In this document: in pieces, positions 26,459 to 37,058 of the stretch
Layout of the letters: each line of letters starts with the position of its first letter
Numbering within the stretch: position 1 is the first letter of the stretch
Assembly: GCF_041435095.1 (NCBI RefSeq)
Contig: NZ_CP108025.1
Coordinates: 3,906,001 to 3,970,000, forward strand
From: Kitasatospora sp. NBC_00315
Lineage (GTDB): Bacteria; Actinomycetota; Actinomycetes; Streptomycetales; Streptomycetaceae
Direction: 5' to 3'
Length of the DNA: 64,000 nt
Position numbers and translations under genes: made by a program
The notes under the pieces: model-generated
Seen by the model: the letters and a program-made list of their open reading frames with translations, nothing else
What the model was told of the DNA's origin: nothing
Database searches by the model: none

Positions 26459-27313
26459 TCAGCCGGTGGGCGGCAGCAGCAGCCGCCACGCCCCGGCGTG
26501 CACCGTCCAGGTCCGGGACCGGACCGGTCCGGAGGGATGTCCGTCCGCCTCGTAGGCGAAGCCGCGCCCGTTCACCGTCACGCTGGTCGCCCGGCCCCGG
26601 ACCAGCGCCCCCGGGGCGCGGACCACGATCTCCATCGCGCCCTCGCCGAGCGGCAGGCTGATCTGCACCACCCGGACCGGCCGGTGGACGTCGGCGAGCA
26701 GTCGCCCGTCCGCCTCGACCCGCAGCCGGGCCTCGGTGTGCTCGCCACCCTCGGACGGCATAGCAGTCGCCTGCTCGGCCGCAGCCAGTTTCGCCCATAG
26801 CGAACGCCAGCCACCCATCCGGCCCATCCCCCGCCGGCCGCCCGCGCCGGAGATCCGCAGCTCTCCCAGCACCACCCCGCCACCGTCGTCCACCAGCAGG
26901 TCCAGCTCGCGCGGCACGCCGGTGAGGACGGCCCGGGCGGCCTGCACCGGCTCCGCCGGCACCCCCAGCGCGCGCGCCGCCGACAGCTCCGGGGCCCGAC
27001 CCACCGGGATCAGCCCGACCGGGTCGCTGCCCAGCTCACGCTGCCGGTGCAGGGCCTGGAGCACCCGCTGGAGGGCCAGATCGGATCCGATCACGACCGG
27101 CCGCCGGCGGCCCCGGTGCGAAAGAACCCGGTCCAGTTCGGACGGGCTCTCCGGGTGCGCCACCTTGGCGTCCGCCCCTCCGCAGAGCACATCCTTCGCG
27201 ATCCGTACCGACTCTCCGTCGGTCTGCTTGGCCGCCGGGTCGAGCAACACGAGCAGTGGCTCGCCGTTGCTCGGAGTGGCAGCGTGGGATGCGGGCGTGG
27301 ACAGGGACGACAC
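26459..27313 (-). CDS. Diacylglycerol/lipid kinase-like protein with degenerate catalytic motifs
   Basis: The 284-residue protein follows the diacylglycerol kinase catalytic-domain layout: LLVLLDPAAKQTDGE, then a VVIGSDLALQRVLQALH strand-loop-helix near residue 75, LIPVGRAPELSAARALGVP, then a C-terminal beta-rich lobe. In active family members the loop reads GGDGT and the next motif GTGNDFAR. Here they are GSDLA (residues 76-80) and VGRAPELSAAR. ATP binding in the usual way is therefore doubtful, and it may be a non-catalytic relative. The GTG at 27313 has a GAGGAAGG site upstream. It is divergent from purA with 126 bp between them. Confidence 0.7.
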   Translation of the reverse strand: MSSLSTPASHAATPSNGEPLLVLLDPAAKQTDGESVRIAKDVLCGGADAKVAHPESPSELDRVLSHRGRRRPVVIGSDLALQRVLQALHRQRELGSDPVGLIPVGRAPELSAARALGVPAEPVQAARAVLTGVPRELDLLVDDGGGVVLGELRISGAGGRRGMGRMGGWRSLWAKLAAAEQATAMPSEGGEHTEARLRVEADGRLLADVHRPVRVVQISLPLGEGAMEIVVRAPGALVRGRATSVTVNGRGFAYEADGHPSGPVRSRTWTVHAGAWRLLLPPTG

Positions 27314-27334
27314 GACCGGTCCTTCCTCAGGTAA

Positions 27335-28723
<1,389 letters not shown>

Positions 28724-28750
28724 CACCCGGGCCCTTCGGGGCCGGGCGCA

Positions 28751-28785
28751 CGAAGGGCCTCGCGGTTCTCCGCGGGGCCCTTCGC
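28751..28785 (+). terminator. purA terminator
   Basis: Arms CGAAGGGCCTCGCGG and CCGCGGGGCCCTTCG (one G-T pair) enclose a TTCT loop, followed by CTCTCT. Confidence 0.85.
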
Positions 28786-28798
28786 TCTCTCCCGTGAT

Positions 28799-28832
28799 TG
28801 CACTAGTTCAATAGCCTGTTGCATCTAGTGCA
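28799..28832 (+). promoter_or_regulatory. Operator-like inverted repeat upstream of an acetyltransferase
   Basis: TGCACTAG (28799-28806) and CTAGTGCA (28825-28832) form a perfect 8-bp inverted repeat with an 18-bp spacer. It ends 22 bp before the ATG at 28855. The element is A/T-rich for this genome and no regulator gene is adjacent. Confidence 0.65.
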
Positions 28833-28854
28833 TAGTCGGACTACCGTCCCGGTC

Positions 28855-29457
28855 ATGACCGCACAGCTGCCCGCACCCGTCACCCTCACCGGCCGCCACG
28901 TCCGCCTGGAGCCGCTCGGCCGCCATCACCTGCCGGATCTCTTCGCCGCCGCCGGCGGGGACGAGGAGGTGTGGCGCTGGATCCCCTCCGGCACCCCGCA
29001 CACCGTCGAGGAGCTCGGCGCGGTGATCGACAAGCGGATCGCCGAGATCGCCGCCGGGGGCGCGGTGGTGTTCGCCGTGATCGGACTCGACAGCGGCCGG
29101 GCCGTCGGCATGACCGGCTACCACGCCTTCGACGCCCAGGACGAGCTCGTCGAGATCGGCGGCACCTGGTACGCCCGCTCCTGCTGGCGCACCGCCGTCA
29201 ACACCGAGTCCAAACTGCTGCTCCTCACCCACGCGTACGAGGACCTGGGCATGGGGCGGGTGTTCTGGAAGACCGACCACCTGAACGAGCGCTCGCGGAG
29301 CGCCATCCTGCGCCTCGGCGCGACGTTCGAGGGCATCCACCGGCGCGAGCGCCGGCGGGCGGACGGCACCTGGCGCGACAGCGTCTACTTCTCGATGCTG
29401 GCGGACGAATGGCCCGCCGCGAAGGCCCGGCTGACGGAACGCCTGGCCCGGGCCTGA
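28855..29457 (+). CDS. GNAT family N-acetyltransferase (RimJ/RimL-like)
   Basis: The 200-residue protein fits the RimJ/RimL-type acetyltransferase group (Acetyltransf_3). It has VTLTGRHVRLEPLGRHHLPD at the start and a GTWYARSCWRTAVNTESKLL acetyl-CoA region in which the usual RxxGxG/A loop is altered to CWRTAVN. LGMGRVFWKTDHLNERSRSA and ILRLGATFEGIHRRERRRAD near the end are typical. The acceptor (ribosomal protein, drug or small amine) is unknown. The ATG at 28855 has no clear ribosome-binding site, but a palindromic operator lies immediately upstream. Confidence 0.85.
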   Translation: MTAQLPAPVTLTGRHVRLEPLGRHHLPDLFAAAGGDEEVWRWIPSGTPHTVEELGAVIDKRIAEIAAGGAVVFAVIGLDSGRAVGMTGYHAFDAQDELVEIGGTWYARSCWRTAVNTESKLLLLTHAYEDLGMGRVFWKTDHLNERSRSAILRLGATFEGIHRRERRRADGTWRDSVYFSMLADEWPAAKARLTERLARA

Positions 29458-29637
29458 CGGGAACCCGGCCTGACGCAAGCGCAGCCCGATGGGACCGCAG
29501 CCCGACGGGAGCGCAGGCCCGGCGCAGGCGCGGGCCGGGCGGGTGCCGTCGGGCCGGTGCGGTCACGCGACCGACCGTGGAGTGGGCTACCGTCCCGCGA
29601 CCGCCCGGCGCGCGACCGACCGTGGGCCGGGCGCCCG

Positions 29638-30060
29638 TCAGGCGATGGCGGCCGAGACGATGGCGGCCACCGCGAGGTTGCAGCTGGCCGACACCCACAC
29701 CGCCGGGTGCGGCTCGGGGTCGACCAGGACGGCGCCGAGCCGGCCGGGCGTCAGCAGGTCCACCGCCCAGAACGCCACCGCCATCAGCACCAGGCCGAGC
29801 AGTCCGAACAGGGCCGTCGAGGCCAGGCCCTTCCCGAAGTCCTCGTAGGTGTAGAGGATCGCCGTGAAGACGATCCCGCCGATCCCGAGCAGCGCCGAAC
29901 TGAGCAGCACGGCCGCGTTGCGGTTGCGCTCCACCCATATCTGGCGGCCCAGCTTCCCCGGCGTCAGCAGGTCGACCAGGCCCACCCCGAGGAGCAGCAG
30001 CACGATGCCCACGGCTCCGAAGGCCGCCGCCGCGCCGAGACCGTGCACGATGTCGTTCAT
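29638..30060 (-). CDS. DUF350 family membrane protein
   Basis: The 140-residue protein has four hydrophobic helices forming two similar halves, each containing a GVGLVDLLTPGKLG or WAVDLLTPGRLG motif, as DUF350 proteins do. No transport or enzyme function is established. The ATG at 30060 follows GGGGGAG. It appears to be a single gene; the 180 bp beyond its end hold short direct repeats but nothing recognisable. Confidence 0.82.
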   Translation of the reverse strand: MNDIVHGLGAAAAFGAVGIVLLLLGVGLVDLLTPGKLGRQIWVERNRNAAVLLSSALLGIGGIVFTAILYTYEDFGKGLASTALFGLLGLVLMAVAFWAVDLLTPGRLGAVLVDPEPHPAVWVSASCNLAVAAIVSAAIA

Positions 30061-30203
30061 GGGCGCTCCCCCAGGGTCTGCCGCCGCCCGCCGGGCCACC
30101 GCCGGGGGTCAAGGATCGGCAAAACATACCGCATGACCGAGGGCCCGCCGAGAGTCGTGCACGCGGTCCGCGGCACCGGCCCGGCGGGCCGCCGTGGGCC
30201 GGC

Positions 30204-30692
30204 TCAGTCCTCCTCGTCCACCAGGTGGTCGACGCAGGCGGCGACCGCGAGCAGCAGACCGGCGTCCGCGCCGTCCGCGATCTCCACGCCGTAGGTGTCG
30301 CGGATCCGGAACCACTTGCGGGAGATCCGCGCGAGCTCGTCCCCGTGGTCGTTCTCGATCCGGTAGTCCTTGCCGATCAGATTGCCGTGGATCTTCAGCT
30401 CCCCGCCGTCGGCGAGCTCGACCAGGTACTTGTCGCGGAAGGGGGTGAAGAGCTTCTCCCGCACCGTCGCGATCACGTGGCCGTCGGCGTTCTCGATCTT
30501 CATGGCGTCACGGACGGTGAACGCCTTCTCCTTGATCACGGCGACCACCCGGCCCGTCGAGTCCTTCAGCTCGAAGGTGTCGCGCAGCCGCAGCACCTTG
30601 CCGTCCACCAGGTAGGCCTTGCGGCCGTCCTCGTCCTCGATCCAGTAGTCGTCGCCGATCGCGAACAGCCGTTCCCTGATGAGGTACTTCAC
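30204..30692 (-). CDS. LURP-one-related (phospholipid scramblase-like) protein
   Basis: The 162-residue protein is almost entirely a LURP-one beta-barrel: YLIRERLFAIGDDYWIEDED, LRLRDTFELKDSTGRVVAVI, EKAFTVRDAMKIENADGHVI and DYRIENDHGDELARISRKWF. The repeated G/D turns and the terminal hydrophobic helix (LLLAVAACVDHLV) fit the tubby/scramblase-like fold. A biochemical role in bacteria is not known. The GTG at 30692 has a CAGGAG site. The gene is divergent from an acetyltransferase. Confidence 0.85.
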   Translation of the reverse strand: MKYLIRERLFAIGDDYWIEDEDGRKAYLVDGKVLRLRDTFELKDSTGRVVAVIKEKAFTVRDAMKIENADGHVIATVREKLFTPFRDKYLVELADGGELKIHGNLIGKDYRIENDHGDELARISRKWFRIRDTYGVEIADGADAGLLLAVAACVDHLVDEED

Positions 30693-30785
30693 GCCGTCTC
30701 CTGAGTGCTCCGTGTCGGGCTCCCATTCGACCCGATCCCGGGCCGCCTGCCCAGCACCCGCGCGGTAACAGGATTCAATGACCGT

Positions 30786-31289
30786 ATGCAGAACGCCGAC
30801 GCCGCTCCCTTCCGCACGCCCCGCCTCGACCTTGTGCCGCTGCGGCCGCAGGACGCCGAGGAGATGGCCGCCGTCCTCGCCGACCCCGCCCTGCACGCCT
30901 TCACCGGCGGCGCTCCGGACTCCCCCGAGGCCCTGCGCGCCCGCTACGAACGCCAGGCGGCCGGCTCCCCCGACCCGGCCGTGCACTGGCACAACCGGAT
31001 CATCCGGCTGCGCGCCGACGGCCGCGCCGCCGGGTACGTCCAGGCCACGGTGAGCGGCGACGGCGCCGAGATCGCCTGGGTGGTCGGCACCCCCTGGCAG
31101 GGCCGGGGCATCGCCACCGAGGCCGCCCGCGCCCTGGTGGCCGCGCTGCGGGGGCAGGGCGTGCGCACCGTGACCGCCCACATCCACCCCGCCCACCTCG
31201 CCTCCGCCGCCGTGGCCCGGGCGGCCGGGCTCGCCCCGACCGACGAGTGGCAGGACGGCGAGATCCGCTGGCGGCTGCAGGCCGGGTGA
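30786..31289 (+). CDS. GNAT family N-acetyltransferase
   Basis: A compact 167-residue acetyltransferase. FRTPRLDLVPLRPQDAEEMA opens it, AEIAWVVGTPWQGRGIATEA is the acetyl-CoA pyrophosphate loop (Q-G-R-G-I-A), and ASAAVARAAGLAPTDEW is the C-terminal helix. The substrate is unknown. There is no Shine-Dalgarno sequence before the ATG, so it may be leaderless. It is divergent from the LURP-one gene. Confidence 0.88.
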   Translation: MQNADAAPFRTPRLDLVPLRPQDAEEMAAVLADPALHAFTGGAPDSPEALRARYERQAAGSPDPAVHWHNRIIRLRADGRAAGYVQATVSGDGAEIAWVVGTPWQGRGIATEAARALVAALRGQGVRTVTAHIHPAHLASAAVARAAGLAPTDEWQDGEIRWRLQAG

Positions 31290-31408
31290 CGCGGCCGGGC
31301 ACCGGAGCGCGGCGGGGACGGGCGCCCGCGCCGGTACGGCAGCGTCACCCGGCCGCTCGAATCGGGGTGCCCGGAATGCGGACGCCGGTGGTGCGGTTTG
31401 ATGGGGGT

Positions 31409-33244
31409 ATGGCATCTCGTGCACGTGTACGCGCCCCCGAACTCGTCGGGGCAGGCGGTTGGCTCAACACCGGCGGCAAGGATCTCTCGCTCGCGGACTT
31501 CCGCGGCAAGATCGTGATCGCCGACTTCTGGACGTTCTGCTGTGTCAACTGCCTGCACGTCCTGGACGAGCTGCGCGAGCTGGAGGAGAAGCACCGCGAC
31601 ACCTTGGTGATCGTCGGCGTGCACTCCCCGAAGTTCGTGCACGAGGCCGACCACCAGGCGGTGGTCGACGCCGTGGCCCGGTACGAGGTGCACCACCCCG
31701 TGCTCGACGACCCGGCGCTGGTGACCTGGAAGCAGTACGCGGTGCGCGCCTGGCCGACGCTGGTGGTGATCGACCCGGAGGGGTACGTGGTCGCCCAGCA
31801 CGCCGGCGAAGGGCACGCGCACGCGATCGCCAAGCTGGTCGAGGAGCTGGAGGCCGAGCACGCGGCGAAGGGCACGCTGCGGCGCGGCGACGGGCCGTAC
31901 GTGGCGCCGGAGCCGGTCGCGGGGGATCTGCGGTTCCCCGGCAAGGCGGTGCGGCTGGCGAACGGCAACTTCCTGGTGGCCGACTCCGGGCACCACTCGC
32001 TGGTCGAACTCGACGGGGACGGCGAGCGCGTGCTGCGCCGGATCGGGGACGGCGAGCGCGGGCTGGTCGACGGCCTCGCGCCCCGGTTCAGCGAGCCGCA
32101 GGGGCTGGCGCTGGTGCCGCGGGGGCTGGACCTCGGCTACGACGTGGTGGTGGCCGACACGGTGAACCACGTGCTGCGCGGGGTCCGCCTCTCCGACGGC
32201 GAGGTCCGGACGCTGGCGGGCACCGGGAAGCAGTGGTGGCAGGGTTCGGCCACCGAGGGCCCGGCCCTCGGGGTCGAGCTCTCCTCGCCCTGGGACGTCG
32301 CCTGGTTCGACGGCAGGGTCTGGATCGCGATGGCGGGGGTGCACCAGCTCTGGGCCTACGACCCGGCGGCCGGCACGGTCGGCGTCGCGGCAGGCACCAC
32401 CAACGAGGGGCTGGTGGACGGACCGGTGGCGCAGGCCTGGTTCGCCCAGCCCTCCGGACTGGCCGTCTCGGCGGACGGCGAGCGGCTCTGGGTCGCCGAC
32501 TCGGAGACGTCCGCCCTGCGCTGGGTTTCACGTGAAACCATGACGGTGCACAGCGCCGTCGGCACCGGCCTGTTCGACTTCGGGCACCGGGACGGCGAGG
32601 CGGGGCAGGCGCTGTTCCAGCACCCGCTGGGGGTGACGGTGCTGCCGGACGGCTCGGTGGCGGTCTGTGACACCTACAACCACGCGCTGCGCCGCTACGT
32701 CCCGCCGGCCGAGGAGGGCGGGAGCGGCGAGGTGACCACCCTGGCGACCGATCTGCGGGAGCCCTCGGGGGCCGTCCTGGTGGACGGCGACATCGTGGTG
32801 GTGGAGTCGGCCCGGCACCGGCTGACCAGGCTGCGGCTGCCCGAGGCGGCAGTCAGCGTCGAGGCGGTGGCGCACCGGACCCAGCGCGCGGCCACCGAGG
32901 TCGCGCCGGGCGTGTTCCAACTGGACGTGGTGTTCTCCGCGCCGACCGGCCAGAAGCTGGACGAGCGCTACGGCCCGTCCACCCGGCTGCTGGTCAGCTC
33001 CACCCCGCCGGAACTGCTGCTCTCCGGTGCGGGGCCGGACTCCGCGCTCAACCGCGAGCTGGTGTTCTCCGAGGACGTGACCGAGGGCGTGCTGCACGTC
33101 TCCGCGATGGCCGCGTCCTGCGACGACGACCCGGAGATCGAGTACCCGGCCTGCCACGTCCACCAGCAGGACTGGGGCGTACCGGTGAAGCTCACGCCGG
33201 GTGGCGTGCGCCGGCTCCCGCTGGTGCTCGCCGGCATGGAGTAG
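31409..33244 (+). CDS. Thioredoxin-like/NHL repeat protein (NHLRC2-type), carrying a parS site
   Basis: The 611-residue product combines an N-terminal thioredoxin-like domain with NHL beta-propeller repeats. The redox site is FWTFCCVNCLHVLDE (CVNC at residues 45-48). A second thioredoxin landmark is RAWPTLVVIDPEGYV, with the cis-proline. Propeller blades follow with LANGNFLVADSGHHSLVEL, YDVVVADTVNHVLRGVRLS, LWVADSETSALRWVS and VAVCDTYNHALRRY. A small beta domain closes the protein. There is no signal peptide, so it is probably cytoplasmic. NHLRC2-like proteins are widely conserved without a clear activity. Start ATG 31409 is weakly supported; ATG 31376 is in frame. A parS core is embedded at codons for VSRET. 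Confidence 0.87.
   Translation: MASRARVRAPELVGAGGWLNTGGKDLSLADFRGKIVIADFWTFCCVNCLHVLDELRELEEKHRDTLVIVGVHSPKFVHEADHQAVVDAVARYEVHHPVLDDPALVTWKQYAVRAWPTLVVIDPEGYVVAQHAGEGHAHAIAKLVEELEAEHAAKGTLRRGDGPYVAPEPVAGDLRFPGKAVRLANGNFLVADSGHHSLVELDGDGERVLRRIGDGERGLVDGLAPRFSEPQGLALVPRGLDLGYDVVVADTVNHVLRGVRLSDGEVRTLAGTGKQWWQGSATEGPALGVELSSPWDVAWFDGRVWIAMAGVHQLWAYDPAAGTVGVAAGTTNEGLVDGPVAQAWFAQPSGLAVSADGERLWVADSETSALRWVSRETMTVHSAVGTGLFDFGHRDGEAGQALFQHPLGVTVLPDGSVAVCDTYNHALRRYVPPAEEGGSGEVTTLATDLREPSGAVLVDGDIVVVESARHRLTRLRLPEAAVSVEAVAHRTQRAATEVAPGVFQLDVVFSAPTGQKLDERYGPSTRLLVSSTPPELLLSGAGPDSALNRELVFSEDVTEGVLHVSAMAASCDDDPEIEYPACHVHQQDWGVPVKLTPGGVRRLPLVLAGME
32525..32538. other. Perfect parS core (ParB-binding site) inside a coding region
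   Basis: GTTTCACGTGAAAC is the palindromic 14-bp parS core, here flanked as G-core-C. It is the centromere-like site on which ParB loads. Streptomyces chromosomes carry many copies, mostly around oriC. Only this one copy was found by eye in the window. Confidence 0.9.
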
Positions 33245-33262
33245 TCCGCCGGACAGGAGAGC

Positions 33263-33298
33263 GGGCCCGGGGTTCTCGACAGGACGAGCCCCGGGCCC
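33263..33298. terminator. Bidirectional terminator between convergent genes
   Basis: Arms GGGCCCGGGG and CCCCGGGCCC enclose a loop with an inner CTCG/CGAG pairing. It lies between the thioredoxin-NHL and M18 genes. Confidence 0.82.
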
Positions 33299-33311
33299 CC
33301 GCATGCGCCGC

Positions 33312-34607
33312 TCAGCCCTCCAGGAACGCCTTGATCGCACTCGCCAGCAGATAGGGGTCGTCCGCCCCGCAGAGCTCCCGGGCCGAGTGCATCGACAGCG
33401 CGGCGATTCCGCAGTCCACGGTGGTGATCCCCAGCCGTGCGGCGGTGATCGGGCCGATGGTGGTGCCGCAGGGCATCGCGTTGTTGGAGACGAAGGTCTG
33501 CCACGGCACCCCCGCCTTCTCGCAGGCCGCGGCGAAGACCGCCCGGCCCACCCCGTCGGTCGCGTACCGGTTGTTGACGTTGACCTTCAGGATCGGCCCG
33601 CCGTTGGGCAGCGGGTGGTGCCCCGGCTCGTGCCGCTCGCTGTAGTTCGGGTGGACGGCGTGGCCCATGTCCGAGGAGAGGCAGACCGTGCCGGCCAGCG
33701 CACGGGCCCGGTCCTCCGGACTGCCGCCGCGGGAGTAGACACTGCGCTCCAGCACGTTGCCGAGCAGCGGGCCCTGCGCACCGGTGTCCGACTCGCTGCC
33801 GGTCTCCTCGTGGTCGAAGGCGGCCAGCACCGGGATGTACTGCGCAGTGCCCCCGGCGACCGCGGCCAGCGCGGCGGCGGCGGCGTGCACCGAGAGCAGG
33901 TTGTCCAGCCGGGGGCCGGCCAGCAGCTCGCGGTCCCGGCCCAGGTAGGCGGGCGGCTGGACGTCGTGGGTCATCAGGTCCCAGCCGACGATGTCGCCGG
34001 CGGCGACCCCGGCGCGCTCCGCGACGTACTCGATCAGCGAGCCCTCGTCCTGCCTGCCGAGGCCCCAGATCGGCGTCAGGTGGCGCTGCTTGTCGAGCTT
34101 GAGACCGTCGTTGACCTGGCGGTCCAGGTGGATCGCCAGCTGCGGCACCCGCAGCAGCGGCTCGTCGAGCTGGACCAGCCGGGTGGTGCCGTCGAGCAGC
34201 GCCAGGCGGCCGGAGAGACCGAGGTCGCGGTCGAGCCAGGTGTTCAGCGGTACGCCGCCGTAGATCTCGACCGCCACCTGCCGCCAGCCCGCCGATCCGG
34301 TGTCCGGCACCGGCTTGACCCGCAGGTTCGGCGAGTCGGTGTGGGTGCCCACCACCCGGAACGGCGTCTGCGGGCCGGCGCCCTGCGGCACGTACCAGGC
34401 GATCATCGCGCCGCCCCTGATCACGTACCGGCCACCGGCCGCCCCGTCCCAGGCGTCGGTCTCGGCCACCTGCCGGAAGCCCACCTTCTCCAAGCGCTCG
34501 GCCGCGCTGGCCACCGCGTGGTAGGGCGACGGCGAGGAAGCGAGGAAGGCGATCAGGTCGTCGGTGTGCGTCCGGTCGAAGAAGGCCTGGCGGGCGGCGG
34601 TCGACAT
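33312..34607 (-). CDS. M18 family aminopeptidase
   Basis: The 431-residue zinc aminopeptidase cuts N-terminal acidic or other residues from peptides and forms tetrahedral dodecamers. Dinuclear zinc motifs are VVGTHTDSPNLRVKP (His-x-Asp), RLDNLLSVHAA (bridging Asp), AAFDHEETGSESDTGA (catalytic Glu pair), CLSSDMGHAVHPNY (Asp) and the late IAALSMHSARELCG (His). All ligands appear intact. The ATG at 34607 has a CCAGGAG site. Upstream is a 300-bp gene-free region, so it is transcribed alone. Confidence 0.93.
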   Translation of the reverse strand: MSTAARQAFFDRTHTDDLIAFLASSPSPYHAVASAAERLEKVGFRQVAETDAWDGAAGGRYVIRGGAMIAWYVPQGAGPQTPFRVVGTHTDSPNLRVKPVPDTGSAGWRQVAVEIYGGVPLNTWLDRDLGLSGRLALLDGTTRLVQLDEPLLRVPQLAIHLDRQVNDGLKLDKQRHLTPIWGLGRQDEGSLIEYVAERAGVAAGDIVGWDLMTHDVQPPAYLGRDRELLAGPRLDNLLSVHAAAAALAAVAGGTAQYIPVLAAFDHEETGSESDTGAQGPLLGNVLERSVYSRGGSPEDRARALAGTVCLSSDMGHAVHPNYSERHEPGHHPLPNGGPILKVNVNNRYATDGVGRAVFAAACEKAGVPWQTFVSNNAMPCGTTIGPITAARLGITTVDCGIAALSMHSARELCGADDPYLLASAIKAFLEG

Positions 34608-34910
34608 GCTGCTCCTGGGTCGAGGGAGGGTCGAAACCGGTCGGGGAGGCGGCTTCGCACCATTGAGCATATGCCCGTACACGGACATGACAGCCTGATA
34701 CGGCCAACGGGTACAGAACGGGGACGACACCGTGAAGTCGTGAAGTAGTGAGGCGAACGCGGTGTGTCAGATCTCCCCGGCGGGCTCGCCGATCCCCGGC
34801 TTCGCGGCGGCTTCTGACCGCCGGTCGGCCGGGCGGCCGCCCCCGGCGCCGGGGCCCCGCAGACCGGCCGCGGCGGGCAGCCGGCCGTAGCCGGGCGCCG
34901 GTGCGGCGGG
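34608..34910. other. Gene-free region upstream of the aminopeptidase
   Basis: About 300 bp with no credible gene. It should contain the minus-strand aminopeptidase promoter. Confidence 0.45.
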
Positions 34911-34957
34911 CAGCAGGAAGGGGGCCCACCGGCTCTCGGCGGGCCCCCTTCCTGCTG
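34911..34957 (-). terminator. Terminator of the acyl-CoA dehydrogenase gene
   Basis: Perfect 17-bp arms (34911-34927 / 34941-34957), beginning CAGCAGGAAGGGGG, enclose a 13-nt loop, 32 bp past the stop codon. Confidence 0.87.
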
Positions 34958-34989
34958 AGGGTGGGTCAGGCGGTCAGTGGACGGCAGAC

Positions 34990-36819
34990 CTAGAAGGCCT
35001 CCTCCGCCAGGTTCATGATGTCGTTGTCGACGCCCTCGGCGATCACCCGCTGCGGGGTGATCGTCGGCAGCACGTTGCGGGCGAAGAAGCGGGCCGCGGC
35101 GACCTTGCCCTGGTAGAAGGGGATGTCCTTGTCCGAGGCGCCGGCCTCCAGCTTGGCCAGCGCGACGCTCGCCTGGCGCAGCAGCAGCCAGCCGATCACC
35201 ACGTCGCCGGAGACCATCAGCAGGCGGGTGCTGTTGAGGCCCACCTTGTACATGTTCTTGACGTCCTGCTCGACCGAGGAGAGGTCGGCGAGCATCGTGC
35301 CGACGATCGCCTCCAGGTCGCCGGCGGCCTTGGCGAGCAGCTCGCGCTCGGTGGCCAGGGCGTCGCCGCCCTCGCCGGTGCCGAGGAACTTCTGGATCTG
35401 CTCGGAGACCGCGGTGAGCGCCTGGCCGCCGTCCTTGACGATCTTGCGGAAGAAGAAGTCCAGGCCCTGGATCGCGGTGGTGCCCTCGTAGAGGGTGTCG
35501 ATCTTGGCGTCCCGGATGTACTGCTCCAGCGGGTACTCCTGCAGGTAGCCGGAGCCGCCGAAGGTCTGCAGGGACTGCGCGAGCTGCTCGTAGGACTTCT
35601 CCGAGCCGTAGCCCTTGACGATCGGCAGCAGCAGGTCGTTGAGGCGCTCGGCGGCCTCGTCGTGCTCGCCGCGCAGGCGGGCGGCCAGCACGTCGTCCTG
35701 GGTGGAGGCGGTGAACAGGACCAGCGCGCGCATGCCCTCGGCGTAGGCCTTCTGGGTCATCAGCGAGCGGCGGACGTCCGGGTGGTTGGTGATGGTGACC
35801 CGGGGGGCGGCCTTGTCCAGGAAGTTCGAGATGTCGGCGCCCTGCACGCGCTCCTTGGCGTACTCCAGCGCGTTCAGGTAACCGGTGGAGAGGGTGGCGA
35901 TGGCCTTCGTGCCGACCATCATCCGGGCGAACTCGATGATCTTGAACATCTGGCGGATGCCGTCGACGGTCTCGCCGAGCAGCCAGCCCTTGGCCGGGTG
36001 CTTGGCGCCGAAGGTCATCTCGCAGGTGTTGGAGGCCTTGAGGCCCATCTTGTGCTCGACGTTGGTGGCGTAGACGCCGTTGCGCTCGCCGAGCTCGCCG
36101 CTCTCCCAGTCGAAGTCGTACTTCGGGACGATGTAGAGACCCAGGCCCTTGGTGCCGAGCTTGCCGCCCTCGGGGCGGGCCAGCACCAGGTGGATGATGT
36201 TCTCGGACATGTCGTGCTCACCCGAGGTGATGAAGCGCTTGACGCCCTCGATGTGCCAGGAGCCGTCCTCCTGCTTGATCGCCTTGGTGCGGCCGGCGCC
36301 GACGTCGGAGCCCGCGTCGGGCTCGGTCAGCACCATCGTGGCGCCCCACTGGCGGTCGACCATGTGCTGGGCGACCTTGGACTGCTCCTCGGTGCCCTCC
36401 TCGTGGACGACGCCGGCGAAGGCCGGGCCGGAGGAGTACATCCAGATGGCGGGGTTCGAGCCGAGGATCTGCTCGGCGAAGGCCCAGATCAGCGAGTTCG
36501 GGGTGACCTGGCCGCCGATCGCCTCCGGGATGCCCAGGCGCCACCACTCGGCGTCCATGAAGGTCTGGTAGCTCTTCTTGAACGTGGCCGGGATCGGCGC
36601 GGTGTTGGTCTCGGGGTCGAACACCGGCGGGTTGCGGTCGGTGTCGGCGAAGGACGCGGCGAGGTCGTTCTCGGCCAGGCGCGCGATCTCGCTGAGGATG
36701 TTCTTCGCGGTCTCGACGTCCATGTCGGCGAACGGACCGGTGCCGTACACCTGGTCGCGGCCGAACACCTCGAAGAGGTTGAACTCCACGTCACGCAGGT
36801 TGGACTTGTAGTGACCCAT
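34990..36819 (-). CDS. Long acyl-CoA dehydrogenase (AidB/FadE12-like, with C-terminal extension)
   Basis: The 609-residue flavoprotein has the acyl-CoA dehydrogenase core plus N- and C-terminal extensions (about 600 residues, against 380 for the short type). Conserved FAD/substrate motifs are [53 protein letters not shown] and [20 protein letters not shown]. The terminal [12 protein letters not shown] is typical of this long subfamily, which acts in fatty-acid beta-oxidation or on related CoA esters. The glutamate base of the YEGTT motif is present. The ATG at 36819 lies after GGAG. It is monocistronic. Confidence 0.92.
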   Translation of the reverse strand: MGHYKSNLRDVEFNLFEVFGRDQVYGTGPFADMDVETAKNILSEIARLAENDLAASFADTDRNPPVFDPETNTAPIPATFKKSYQTFMDAEWWRLGIPEAIGGQVTPNSLIWAFAEQILGSNPAIWMYSSGPAFAGVVHEEGTEEQSKVAQHMVDRQWGATMVLTEPDAGSDVGAGRTKAIKQEDGSWHIEGVKRFITSGEHDMSENIIHLVLARPEGGKLGTKGLGLYIVPKYDFDWESGELGERNGVYATNVEHKMGLKASNTCEMTFGAKHPAKGWLLGETVDGIRQMFKIIEFARMMVGTKAIATLSTGYLNALEYAKERVQGADISNFLDKAAPRVTITNHPDVRRSLMTQKAYAEGMRALVLFTASTQDDVLAARLRGEHDEAAERLNDLLLPIVKGYGSEKSYEQLAQSLQTFGGSGYLQEYPLEQYIRDAKIDTLYEGTTAIQGLDFFFRKIVKDGGQALTAVSEQIQKFLGTGEGGDALATERELLAKAAGDLEAIVGTMLADLSSVEQDVKNMYKVGLNSTRLLMVSGDVVIGWLLLRQASVALAKLEAGASDKDIPFYQGKVAAARFFARNVLPTITPQRVIAEGVDNDIMNLAEEAF

Positions 36820-37058
36820 GGCCGTTTTCTCCGGTTCGTCGCTTCCGGGGGTTCGCCGCGCCGGGCACCCCACTTACCCACCAGTAGACCTCATGATGCT
36901 ACCCGGCGGTAACTTGTTCAAGCCCTTCGGCGCGAATCCCATATGAACGTTGTCACGTCGGATCGCGGCCACGTGGCCACGTCCCACAACTGCGGGCCGG
37001 TACTCCTTGTCAGGATCGACCGCCGCACAGGGGCGCGCGCTCCCGATAGCCTGTCCGT

